This document shows, in pieces, positions 41,475 to 48,294 of a DNA stretch of 48,294 nucleotides (position 1 is the stretch's first letter; the number at the start of each line of letters is the position of its first letter). The stretch covers positions 1 to 48,294 of the forward strand of contig CAJXXT010000014.1 of assembly GCA_913063495.1 (NCBI GenBank), given 5' to 3'. A program made the translations under genes and the position numbers. This DNA is from an uncultured Gammaproteobacteria bacterium. Lineage in GTDB: Bacteria > Pseudomonadota > Gammaproteobacteria > Pseudomonadales > Ketobacteraceae. The notes beneath the pieces are model-generated. The model made no database searches. It saw only the letters and a program-made list of their open reading frames with translations, and was not told where the DNA came from.

Positions 41475-44400
41475 TTATGATTGGCGACTATTTTGTTTGT
41501 TGCCTTGTTGCCTTGTTGCCTTGTTGTCTTGTTGGCTTTCATATAGGTTTTCCGCATGATCCCTTAATTGAACAAATTCTTGTTGAATTTTATCGTATGC
41601 ATGTTGTTTTAAAAGTGTTTCAAGTACCTTGGCTTGTTTGCTCAACTCCGGATACCCAAAGCTACCACCGCTCCCTTTTAGTTGATGGGCTAGGTCTTGC
41701 AACAGCTCCCAGTCATTGTCGGATTTTGCGAGCTCCATTTTGTTAACCATATCGTGAAGTCCAGATAAGAATTTTTTTACAATGGGTGCAAAATCCGGAT
41801 CATCAAGCAGTTGATTTTGATATGTTGGCTGCGGAGTGTTTTTTTCTGCTTTGATTAAGTGTGTGGTTATTGCCTGGTGTAATAATGCTTTATCCATAGG
41901 TTTTGGTAAGTATCCGTCAAACCCCTCAGCAAGATAGCTGTCGATTTTAACCTTGTCATCTTCGGCGGTTAGGGCGTAAATGGGGCGGCTATATCCGGCA
42001 CTGCGCAGTAGTCGAATCGCTTCTATGCCATTCATTTTTGGCATTTGAATGTCCATAAGTATTAAGTTGTATCCATTGACCAGTGCTTTTTCTACAGCCT
42101 CCTCTCCATTGATGGCTGTTTCTATCGAGGCTCCCGTTTGGGCCAATTGCATAGAGAAAAGATCGATATTGTCGGGATTATCGTCAACTAATAGAATATC
42201 CCCTGACACGCAAGGCAAGGTAATTTCCGTTATAGTGTTGCGTTTTGATTTGCCCTCGGAGATTACGGATAAGTATTGTTTTAATACGCTGTAGAAGCGA
42301 TGACGTTGTACGGGTTTTGATAAATAGTCGTTACACCCGGCCTCAAGGTAGGATCTTATTTCATGATCCATAAGATTGGCAGTGATCGCCACAATGGGTT
42401 TTTTAAAACCATTTTCTCTAAGTAAACGTGTTGCCGTTGTTCCATTCATTACTGGCATTTGAATATCCATTAATACTAAATCAAACTCGTCCTGTAAAGC
42501 GGTAGAAAGGGCATCTTTCCCATTGTCTACAATAGTGATATCAGCACCAGTTTGTCTGACAAGCATGCCAATCAGGCGTTGATTATCCTGATTGTCTTCT
42601 GCGTATAAAATATTTCCCTCCAATACAGGAATAATAGCATCACCTATATTTTCTTCTTGTGTTAACCGTGCATCGATGTCATTAGTGACCCATTGTGCAT
42701 TATCTAAATTCCCCGTTGAAACGCTGACGGTAAATCGACTTCCAATGCCTTCTTCACTTTCTAGTGTTATGTCACCTCCTAATAACTGTGCCAGTTTTTT
42801 TGCAATACTTAACCCTAGTCCGGTACCGCCGTGGGTTCTTGTTGTTGATGAGTCGGCTTGAGTAAAGGCGCTAAAAACTTTAGATTGTTGCTCTTGGGTC
42901 ATGCCAATGCCGGAATCAACAATGCAAAAGTTTATTTTTTCTTGGTCTTTGTTACAGACTACTTCAATATTAATCGAGCCTGAACTGGTGAATTTTAATG
43001 CGTTGCTACAAAGATTGAGTAATATTTGTTTTAATCGTGTTGTATCGGAAATAAATGTTCTAGGAAGAGGGAATTCGTAATGAATAAAAAAAGCAAGACC
43101 TTGTGATCGAGCTTTCATTTCAAAAAATGATTGTACTTCATACACAAGACTAAAAAGATCGACAGGAATGGATTCAACGTCTAGTTTGTTGGCTTCAATT
43201 TTTGATAAATCGAGTATTTCATTGATAACGTGTAATAAGTGTTGTCCGCTGCGAATAATAGTGGCAATAAAGCTGTCGTGAGACTCTTGAGTGATCTCAT
43301 CATCACGGATCGACTCAGCAAAACCTATGATGGCGGTTAAAGGTGTGCGAATTTCGTGACTCATGTTGGCTAAAAAATCAGTTTTTGCTTGAGTTGCTGC
43401 GTACGCATCTTTTTTATCTTTCTCGGCTTTTTCTTTTTCTTTTCTTTCGGTAATGTTTCTTATTGATCCTTCGTAAAATGTATCCTCTCCTTGTGTTGAT
43501 GGTATTTTTCTGATTGAAATGCTTCCCCAGATTATTTCTTTATTTTTTGTCGATAATTCAAATTCATATGCTGTTATTTTTGAAGTTTTTTTCAATTTTT
43601 TGAAAAGATCTGAGCTGACGTCTTCTCTGTGCGACAACACGGCGTGTAGGTCGGGTATGTTATTCATCATTTCGTTGACAGAAGAGTAATTGAATATTCT
43701 AGCAAGGGCGGGATTAGCATTGGTAAAACAAAAATCAGACGAACATTTAAATATTCCATCCACGGCATTTTCAAATAATGATTGATATTTTAATAAATTC
43801 TCTACTGCGTTGTTATTGGCGGTAAGAGCCTCATTCATTGCTTTTGCTTTTGCTTCTCTCTCTTCGTTTATTCGTGATGCTAACGCCATGGATAGCAGTG
43901 TTGCTTGAATAATAGAACCGATCTCCCAGCTACTCTCTGTGAACATATTCATAGGAATTGCACCTACCTTGTTTAGCGCAAGGATCAAGCCTCCTAGCAA
44001 TAGAGCTACCCATGATAGAACAAATAATCTTGCCGTTTTGTTGCCCCTGTTGAGTTCAGATATTCCATAGTAAAACCAAGTGAGAAAAAGAACGACTGAC
44101 CACAGTATCAGTGGTCGGATAATGTCATTGTAAGGTAAAAAAATGAACGGAATAAATAGCAAGATGTTGAAGATGATAACGTAGTCTAATTTGTGGAAAA
44201 AACGATTCTTATTGGCCTTCAACTTTAAGAAGTGTTTAGTGCTAAGTGTTCCATATAGGCATAGAAAGATAATTGAAAAACTGATGATTTTGTCTTGCAG
44301 CATAGGAGACGCAGGGAATATGTATTGATATGCCATACCGTTGAGCCCAGATTGCATGCCTAACGTTCCCATGACAAACAGTACGTAATAGATGTATACA

Positions 44401-45035
44401 CGTTCTCGTAGGAAGAAGTATAAAGCCAAATTGTAAATGGATATGAGTAGCATGCCGCCCATAAAGAGGGCTTGTAATAAAGAAATTGCCGCAGAGCGTT
44501 CCCAGAAATAGGTGTGCTCCCACAGGCTAAGAGGTAGCTGTATAGAGCTGCTAGTGTGGAGGCGGATATAAAGAGAGTAGTTTGTGTTTTGATGTAGTTT
44601 TAAGGGTAATAGGAAGTTCCTGTGATTGATCTCCCTGTCCATGAAAGGTTTTTTATCACCCAGTAAAACGTGTTGTATTTGCTCGCCTTCTTGGAAAACA
44701 TAAATGTCCACCTCATCCAGCAATGAGTAAGCGACTTCCAGTAACCAGTTTTCATAACGGGGCTGAGTAGAGCTGATGTTAAGCCGCCACCAGTAAACGT
44801 CCGTTCCAAAACCAAGATTGGGTATTTCAGCCTGACTTGTTTGCCAATGTATATCAGGGCCGTTGTTAACGATGTCTTCAATATTACGTTGTCCACTTTT
44901 GTCGATGTAGTAATCCAGATGTTGTCCCAGCCCGTAGTAGGGGGTTTCTCCGTATATATCGATGCTGGCGGCGTGAACTGGCTGGATATTGATGGTTAGA
45001 AACATCAGTATGGTGTAGGCAATGTGTTTAATCAT
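41475..45035 (-). CDS. Hybrid sensor histidine kinase: 7TM-DISM, PAS, HisKA, HATPase, two REC, Hpt
   Basis: A 1186-residue membrane kinase. A signal peptide (to about 23) leads to a periplasmic 7TMR-DISMED2 sensor domain (about 30-170), seven transmembrane helices (about 180-385), a short coiled coil and a PAS domain (about 415-530). HisKA has H560 (MSHEIRTP); the ATPase has N-box [12 protein letters not shown] and [13 protein letters not shown]. Two receivers follow with phospho-acceptors D857 and D995 (both LMDIQMP), and an Hpt domain with H1117 ([13 protein letters not shown]). A full phosphorelay is thus contained in one protein, and the nearby CheY-like protein may be its terminal acceptor. 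DISM sensors are thought to bind carbohydrates or related ligands. The last codons lie in an 8-bp tandem repeat. Confidence 0.93.
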   Translation of the reverse strand: MIKHIAYTILMFLTINIQPVHAASIDIYGETPYYGLGQHLDYYIDKSGQRNIEDIVNNGPDIHWQTSQAEIPNLGFGTDVYWWRLNISSTQPRYENWLLEVAYSLLDEVDIYVFQEGEQIQHVLLGDKKPFMDREINHRNFLLPLKLHQNTNYSLYIRLHTSSSIQLPLSLWEHTYFWERSAAISLLQALFMGGMLLISIYNLALYFFLRERVYIYYVLFVMGTLGMQSGLNGMAYQYIFPASPMLQDKIISFSIIFLCLYGTLSTKHFLKLKANKNRFFHKLDYVIIFNILLFIPFIFLPYNDIIRPLILWSVVLFLTWFYYGISELNRGNKTARLFVLSWVALLLGGLILALNKVGAIPMNMFTESSWEIGSIIQATLLSMALASRINEEREAKAKAMNEALTANNNAVENLLKYQSLFENAVDGIFKCSSDFCFTNANPALARIFNYSSVNEMMNNIPDLHAVLSHREDVSSDLFKKLKKTSKITAYEFELSTKNKEIIWGSISIRKIPSTQGEDTFYEGSIRNITERKEKEKAEKDKKDAYAATQAKTDFLANMSHEIRTPLTAIIGFAESIRDDEITQESHDSFIATIIRSGQHLLHVINEILDLSKIEANKLDVESIPVDLFSLVYEVQSFFEMKARSQGLAFFIHYEFPLPRTFISDTTRLKQILLNLCSNALKFTSSGSINIEVVCNKDQEKINFCIVDSGIGMTQEQQSKVFSAFTQADSSTTRTHGGTGLGLSIAKKLAQLLGGDITLESEEGIGSRFTVSVSTGNLDNAQWVTNDIDARLTQEENIGDAIIPVLEGNILYAEDNQDNQRLIGMLVRQTGADITIVDNGKDALSTALQDEFDLVLMDIQMPVMNGTTATRLLRENGFKKPIVAITANLMDHEIRSYLEAGCNDYLSKPVQRHRFYSVLKQYLSVISEGKSKRNTITEITLPCVSGDILLVDDNPDNIDLFSMQLAQTGASIETAINGEEAVEKALVNGYNLILMDIQMPKMNGIEAIRLLRSAGYSRPIYALTAEDDKVKIDSYLAEGFDGYLPKPMDKALLHQAITTHLIKAEKNTPQPTYQNQLLDDPDFAPIVKKFLSGLHDMVNKMELAKSDNDWELLQDLAHQLKGSGGSFGYPELSKQAKVLETLLKQHAYDKIQQEFVQLRDHAENLYESQQDNKATRQQGNKQNSRQS
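41500..41531. repeat. 8-bp tandem repeat at the kinase 3' end
   Basis: TTGCCTTG occurs three times in tandem (41500-41523) and a fourth time with one change (TTGTCTTG, 41524-41531). It encodes the Gln/Asn/Lys-rich tail of the hybrid kinase; since 8 is not a multiple of 3, gain or loss of a unit would change the last residues. Confidence 0.9.
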
Positions 45036-45234
45036 TAGGTGTAACCTTGAACGGGGTAGATGCCCTTAATTCGAGTGCCGCCTCTGGTGCGGGGCTTACT
45101 GTAAGGTTAGCAATGATTGGGCCTATAGTGGTTAGGTTTAGGTTGACTGTACCTGTCGTGTTAAGGTAGCTGGAAAATAGACATAAGATTGGGCAAATAC
45201 GCCACACAAAAAGAATAAAGAGTAAGGAATAAGA

Positions 45235-45639
45235 ATGAGACGTATTTTAAGACCGACGAGAAAAGCCCTCGCTGCTTTTGTATGTGTTGCTGGGCTATCT
45301 GCTTTGACTGGATGCCAACTATTAAGTCCAGCAGACGAGATTAAATGGATCGAGAAAGGTAAAAGTAAAAAAAGCTCAGCGTATTTGATCTCTAGAGAAT
45401 GTGAATTGCTGGAAGAGGTTGTGGGTTCTTACGGGGATGATGATGCGTATTTGACGATTCTTGCGACGAATGACTATTTACGAAAAGGTGCACGTGATGA
45501 CCTTGAAGATAACGCGAAAGCATTGGGTGCGAATACCATTCAAATTACGGACAATCGTGAATATCAAAAACAGTTAAAAACACGCTTAGGGCTGTTTAAA
45601 GTTGAAATTTCTGCCAACGCTTACAGCTGTAAAAAATGA
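45235..45639 (+). CDS. DUF4156 family lipoprotein
   Basis: A 134-residue protein with a lipoprotein signal (GLSALTGC, lipidated C27) and a compact domain that matches DUF4156. The core is ECELLEEVVGSYG near 54-66, then NDYLRKGARDDLEDNAKALGANTIQI, and AYSCKK at the end. Two cysteines (in ECELL and YSCKK) may form a disulfide. DUF4156 lipoproteins are widespread in gammaproteobacteria and their function is not established. AAGGAAT lies just before ATG 45235. It is divergent from the hybrid kinase and convergent with the SH3-domain gene. Confidence 0.85.
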   Translation: MRRILRPTRKALAAFVCVAGLSALTGCQLLSPADEIKWIEKGKSKKSSAYLISRECELLEEVVGSYGDDDAYLTILATNDYLRKGARDDLEDNAKALGANTIQITDNREYQKQLKTRLGLFKVEISANAYSCKK

Positions 45640-45660
45640 TCATGCGGGTGTTAGTATTAC

Positions 45661-45693
45661 CCTTTCGCAAGACACATACGTCTATGCGAAAGG
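45661..45693. terminator. Hairpin between convergent DUF4156 and SH3-domain genes
   Basis: CCTTTCGCA + AGAC (45661-45673) pair with GTCT + TGCGAAAGG (45680-45693), with one bulged A at 45684 and a 6-nt loop. A 13-bp stem placed between two stop codons is probably a two-way transcription end, although long T runs are missing. Confidence 0.6.
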
Positions 45694-45714
45694 ATGCCGC
45701 TTATCTAGAGAAGC

Positions 45715-46380
45715 CTACCATTCACCTTTACGTTTTTGGGTTGACATTTTAGGTATCGTTAAGGTTAAAATTACACCGGCAATAACTGCCAAGATACCCC
45801 ATATTATCCCGTCTTCTAAATTGTCGTTTTCTAGAATTTTGTTTTCTTCCTCGAGCTTTTCAAGCTTAACATTCAGCAATTCCGTTTGTTCCTGTAACAG
45901 CTGATAACTTCTTGCCGTACTGATGGCACTGTGTGCAGTTTTTTCTATGGCACCAAGTTTATTCTTTAATGAATTAGCGCGAGACTCTAAGCTACCTTGC
46001 AATGTTTTTACCGATTTGAGTTCAGCCATAACATCCGCAAGTTGGCTTTGAAGCATGGTGTTTTTTTGTGTCAATGTCGTTGAATTTTGTTCGGATTTTT
46101 TAAGTAATGCTTTGGCTATTGGTGTTGGTGTTGCATATTGTGTTTGAATCCAGCCTTCTTTTCCTTTGGTGTTTATTTTTAACCATTTTCCATCGTTAGA
46201 CCGGCTAACGACGTTTAAGGTATCCCCACTTTTTAGATACCGAATAATACGGTAACCCGTCGTTGGTCCAGAGTGCATTTCAATGCGGATTTCATCTTTT
46301 ATATATTGGGTTTCAGCGTGGCTGAAAGATGCAAGTAAAGTAAGGTTTATGAGTGCAATGATGTAGGTAGTGACTTTCAC
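45715..46380 (-). CDS. TIGR04211-type SH3-domain protein
   Basis: A 221-residue envelope protein like E. coli YgiM. Signal peptide VTTYIIALINLTLLASFSHA; bacterial SH3 domain about 23-85 (RIEMHSGPTTGYRIIRYLKSGD, DGKWLKIN, GWIQTQY); a long coiled coil about 90-185; and a C-terminal transmembrane helix (IIWGILAVIAGVILTLTI) with a basic tail. The domain faces the periplasm, probably near peptidoglycan. GTG 46380 is chosen because AAGGATC lies 7 nt upstream and it gives a clean signal peptide; the longer frame from 46440 runs into the YciI gene. It ends a yciB-yciI-SH3 transcript. Confidence 0.88.
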   Translation of the reverse strand: MKVTTYIIALINLTLLASFSHAETQYIKDEIRIEMHSGPTTGYRIIRYLKSGDTLNVVSRSNDGKWLKINTKGKEGWIQTQYATPTPIAKALLKKSEQNSTTLTQKNTMLQSQLADVMAELKSVKTLQGSLESRANSLKNKLGAIEKTAHSAISTARSYQLLQEQTELLNVKLEKLEEENKILENDNLEDGIIWGILAVIAGVILTLTIPKMSTQKRKGEW

Positions 46381-46396
46381 GTAATGATCCTTTGGC

Positions 46397-46696
46397 TTAC
46401 GGTAATACTTTTTTATAGGGTTTGACGGTGACGCTGGCATAAACTCCCGCTTCTATATATGGGTCTATGTCTGCCCATTGCTGAGCGGCTTCTAAGCTAT
46501 CAAATTCAGCAATGACTAAACTGCCAGTAAAACCTGCCTCGCCTGGGGTTTCTGTGTCAAGTGCTGGAAAGGGACCTGCAACAAACAGTCGGCCTTCCTG
46601 CTTTAGTATTTCCAATCTTTCTAGGTGGGCAGGCCGCGCGGCCAGGCGTTTTTCTAGGCTGTTTTCAACGTCTTCAGAGATGACGGCATAAAGCAT
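46397..46696 (-). CDS. yciI: YciI family protein
   Basis: A 99-residue protein of the YciI family, a ferredoxin-like fold with a conserved His and Asp. Here they are seen in RPAHLERL (H24) and in [13 protein letters not shown] near residues 75-83, plus the [20 protein letters not shown] motif. The family is cytoplasmic and its reaction is not firmly known. It starts 6 nt after the yciB stop, so the two are translationally linked, the same association as in E. coli. Confidence 0.9.
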   Translation of the reverse strand: MLYAVISEDVENSLEKRLAARPAHLERLEILKQEGRLFVAGPFPALDTETPGEAGFTGSLVIAEFDSLEAAQQWADIDPYIEAGVYASVTVKPYKKVLP

Positions 46697-46702
46697 AACA
46701 AT

Positions 46703-47335
46703 TTAGTCCTGTTTTTGCGATTCGTTGGAGGTGATTTCTTGGCTTTGCTCTGCTTCTACAGTGGGAGTCTCATCTTCAGGGTCTTCAGTCATGAACTTAG
46801 ATAGGTAAGCAAACTGACCAATAAAGAAGGTTAAGTTAAACAGCGTCATTCCCACTAATTTAAAGGTAACCCATGTACTTTCGTCATAGTTCTTGGCGAC
46901 ATATATGTTAACGGCCCCTAAAAAGATAAAAAAAGCGACCCAACTAAGGTTGAGACCTTTCCATTTATCTTGTGGGACATCGATGGTGAGATGCGGGGCT
47001 TGTTTTAATAAGCCTTCAATTAGACGCTGAACAATCGGACGTTCGCCAATGAATTGGCTGCCAAGGATAACCATAGAAAACGTCCAATTGATGACGGTTG
47101 GTTTCCACATGATAAAAGTAGGGTCTTTAAATGCGATGGTTAGTCCACCCATTACCGCTAATACAAGGAAGGTATAAAGGTGAACTTTTTCTACCTTCTT
47201 ATATATCAGTAGGCCGACAACTAGCTGAACAGCGCTTGCGCCAACCAAAAACATGGTCGCCAAAATGATGTCTTTGGTATTGAAATAGACGGCAACAAAA
47301 ATGGCTACCGGGAAGAAATCAAAAAGTTGCTTCAT
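46703..47335 (-). CDS. yciB: Septation protein A / inner membrane protein YciB
   Basis: A 210-residue inner-membrane protein with five hydrophobic segments. The N-terminus FDFFPVAIFVAVYFNTKDIILATMFL and the core PTVINWTFSMVILGSQFIGERPIVQRL and WVAFFIFLGAVNIYVAKNYDESTWVTFKLVGM match YciB (also called IspA/IspZ in Shigella), a protein linked to cell-envelope synthesis and division. The C-terminal 35 residues are an acidic, Gln/Glu-rich tail that is longer than in E. coli. It is the first gene of the yciB-yciI-SH3 transcript and divergent from the PHP-domain gene. Confidence 0.93.
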   Translation of the reverse strand: MKQLFDFFPVAIFVAVYFNTKDIILATMFLVGASAVQLVVGLLIYKKVEKVHLYTFLVLAVMGGLTIAFKDPTFIMWKPTVINWTFSMVILGSQFIGERPIVQRLIEGLLKQAPHLTIDVPQDKWKGLNLSWVAFFIFLGAVNIYVAKNYDESTWVTFKLVGMTLFNLTFFIGQFAYLSKFMTEDPEDETPTVEAEQSQEITSNESQKQD

Positions 47336-47413
47336 AATTCATAGGATGTCCGTACATATTAGGGTGACCAATGATAGAATATTTGATAACGATAAGCACT
47401 AAAAGCAACCCTC

Positions 47414-48250
47414 ATGAGTTCAAAAATCTACGATCTTCATAGTCATACCACCGCATCTGACGGTGAACTAACCCCAACCGAGCTAGTAAATGCCGCTAAA
47501 GAAGTTGGTATCGCGGTGCTGGCGGTGACCGATCACGACACCACCGATGGCATTGCAGAGGCCAAGCAGCAAGGGCTGCAAGTGGGTGTTGATATTTTGG
47601 CGGGTGTTGAAATATCGTCTCGTTGGGCAAATCAAGATATCCATATTGTGGGGTTAAACGTTGACCCTGATGCTGATGTGCTGGTGACGTTATTAGAGCA
47701 ACAGCAAGCATTCCGTGTTGAAAGAGCGGTAAAAATGGGTGAAAAGCTCGAAAAACTAGGCTACCCCGGCATATACGAGGCAGCGGTTGCCAATGCTAAC
47801 GGCCATGTACCTGGGCGACCTCATTTTGCAAAAGCGATGATTGAAGCGGGTCATTGTAAGAATATGGAAAAAGCGTTCAGCAAATATTTAGGTAATGGAA
47901 AAAAAGCCTTTGTAAAAACAGAGTGGGCAACGGTTGCTGAAGCAGTGGAAACTATTAATGGAGCGGGTGGCGTTGCTGTTATTGCTCACCCAGGAAAATA
48001 CAAGTTAACTCGAATGAAGTTATCGCGTCTAGTGGCAGCGTTTAGTGAGGCGGGTGGGCAAGCCATAGAGGTGTGTACAGGCACACAAAATGCTGGAGAG
48101 TCGCAAACGGCGGCGTCGATGGCTAAAGAGTTTAGTCTATACTCATCAACAGGCAGCGACTATCACGGGCCTTCCGGCGGTTGGGCTAAATTGGGAAGGT
48201 TTCCCCCCTTGCCCTCTGACAGCAGACCTATTTGGGAGTTATTTGGCTAA
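47414..48250 (+). CDS. rnm: PHP-domain phosphoesterase, RNase AM (YciV/TrpH)
   Basis: A 278-residue metal-dependent phosphoesterase. PHP motifs that bind metals are clear: DLHSHTTASDG at 7-17, TDHDTTDG near 40, the Glu of LAGVEIS, GRPHFAKA, VIAHPGKY near 193 and the closing GSDYHGPSGGW. In E. coli the homologue (RNase AM, formerly YciV/TrpH) matures 5' ends of ribosomal RNAs and hydrolyses 3',5'-nucleoside bisphosphates. The stop overlaps the next start by one base (TAATG), the same gene order as in E. coli (yciV-yciO). Confidence 0.88.
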   Translation: MSSKIYDLHSHTTASDGELTPTELVNAAKEVGIAVLAVTDHDTTDGIAEAKQQGLQVGVDILAGVEISSRWANQDIHIVGLNVDPDADVLVTLLEQQQAFRVERAVKMGEKLEKLGYPGIYEAAVANANGHVPGRPHFAKAMIEAGHCKNMEKAFSKYLGNGKKAFVKTEWATVAEAVETINGAGGVAVIAHPGKYKLTRMKLSRLVAAFSEAGGQAIEVCTGTQNAGESQTAASMAKEFSLYSSTGSDYHGPSGGWAKLGRFPPLPSDSRPIWELFG

Positions 48251-48294
48251 TGTCGCAAATTTTTCGAGTTCACCCTGAATCACCACAACCCCGT
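48250..48294 (+). CDS. YciO-type protein (first 15 codons)
   Basis: Only the start is in the window. It reads MSQIFRVHPESPQPR, close to my memory of the E. coli YciO N-terminus (MSQFFYIHPDNPQQR). The ATG overlaps the preceding stop by one base, implying translational coupling with RNase AM. YciO is a Sua5/YrdC-fold protein related to threonylcarbamoyl-adenylate synthases. Confidence 0.6.
   Translation, partial: MSQIFRVHPESPQPR

Noticed and set aside
41500..41531. CRISPR-like repeat
   Set aside because: Units are 8 bp and adjacent, without spacers, and lie in a coding region.

Overview
The window is ordinary chromosome of a gammaproteobacterium, most likely marine and free-living. The evidence is a FadA-type thiolase, the YciB / YciI / RNase AM / YciO neighbourhood, DUF4156 and TIGR04211 proteins, an alpha-methylacyl-CoA racemase, and many cyclic-nucleotide signalling proteins. 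This points towards the Oceanospirillales/Marinobacter-like groups, but that placement is inference. I see no rRNA, tRNA, CRISPR array, insertion sequence, integrase or phage gene.

Layout. 1-600: 3' end of fadA with a terminator. 839-5956: one very large Ser/Thr kinase - AAA ATPase - GAF - GGDEF protein. 6037-10657 (minus): a TonB-dependent receptor followed by a lipoxygenase with all five iron ligands. 11016-12203: HI0933-type flavoprotein. 12297-14393 (minus): CocE-type lipoprotein hydrolase, divergent from a LysR regulator (14743-15633). 15731-18279: potassium-channel operon (DUF6394, TrkA-N channel, CBS protein). 18389-23986: second-messenger cluster with two PAS/GGDEF/EAL proteins, one having a degenerate EAL domain, flanking a class III adenylate cyclase fused to an FHA domain. 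23987-29529: GlxA-type AraC regulator, DUF748 protein, glycosyltransferase-like protein, TetR regulator.

29499-33346 (minus) is the least familiar part. It holds a SprT-like metallopeptidase with an inserted repeat, a secreted protein of unknown function, a sigma-factor-like protein, and a DUF4123 (type VI secretion adaptor-like) protein translationally coupled to the sigma-like gene, with no VgrG, PAAR or other T6SS gene in the window. The 351-base gap before the sigma-like gene is AT-rich and full of perfect inverted repeats. 33555-37409: a TVGYGD potassium channel, an AraC regulator divergent from an AMACR-type CoA racemase, and a small lipoprotein ending at a perfect 24-bp inverted-repeat terminator. 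37494-45035 (minus): a small lipoprotein, a reprolysin-like secreted metalloprotease with tandem Ig-like domains, a CheY-like regulator and a 7TM-DISM hybrid histidine kinase. 45235-48294: DUF4156 lipoprotein, the yciB-yciI-SH3 operon, RNase AM and the first codons of a YciO-type gene.

The window is dominated by signal transduction (three GGDEF proteins, one cyclase, one Ser/Thr kinase, one hybrid kinase, six transcription regulators) and by lipid chemistry (thiolase, lipoxygenase, acyl-CoA racemase). Short tandem duplications (7, 8, 10 and 14 bp) recur at gene ends. All functional calls are by reading motifs; no database search was run.
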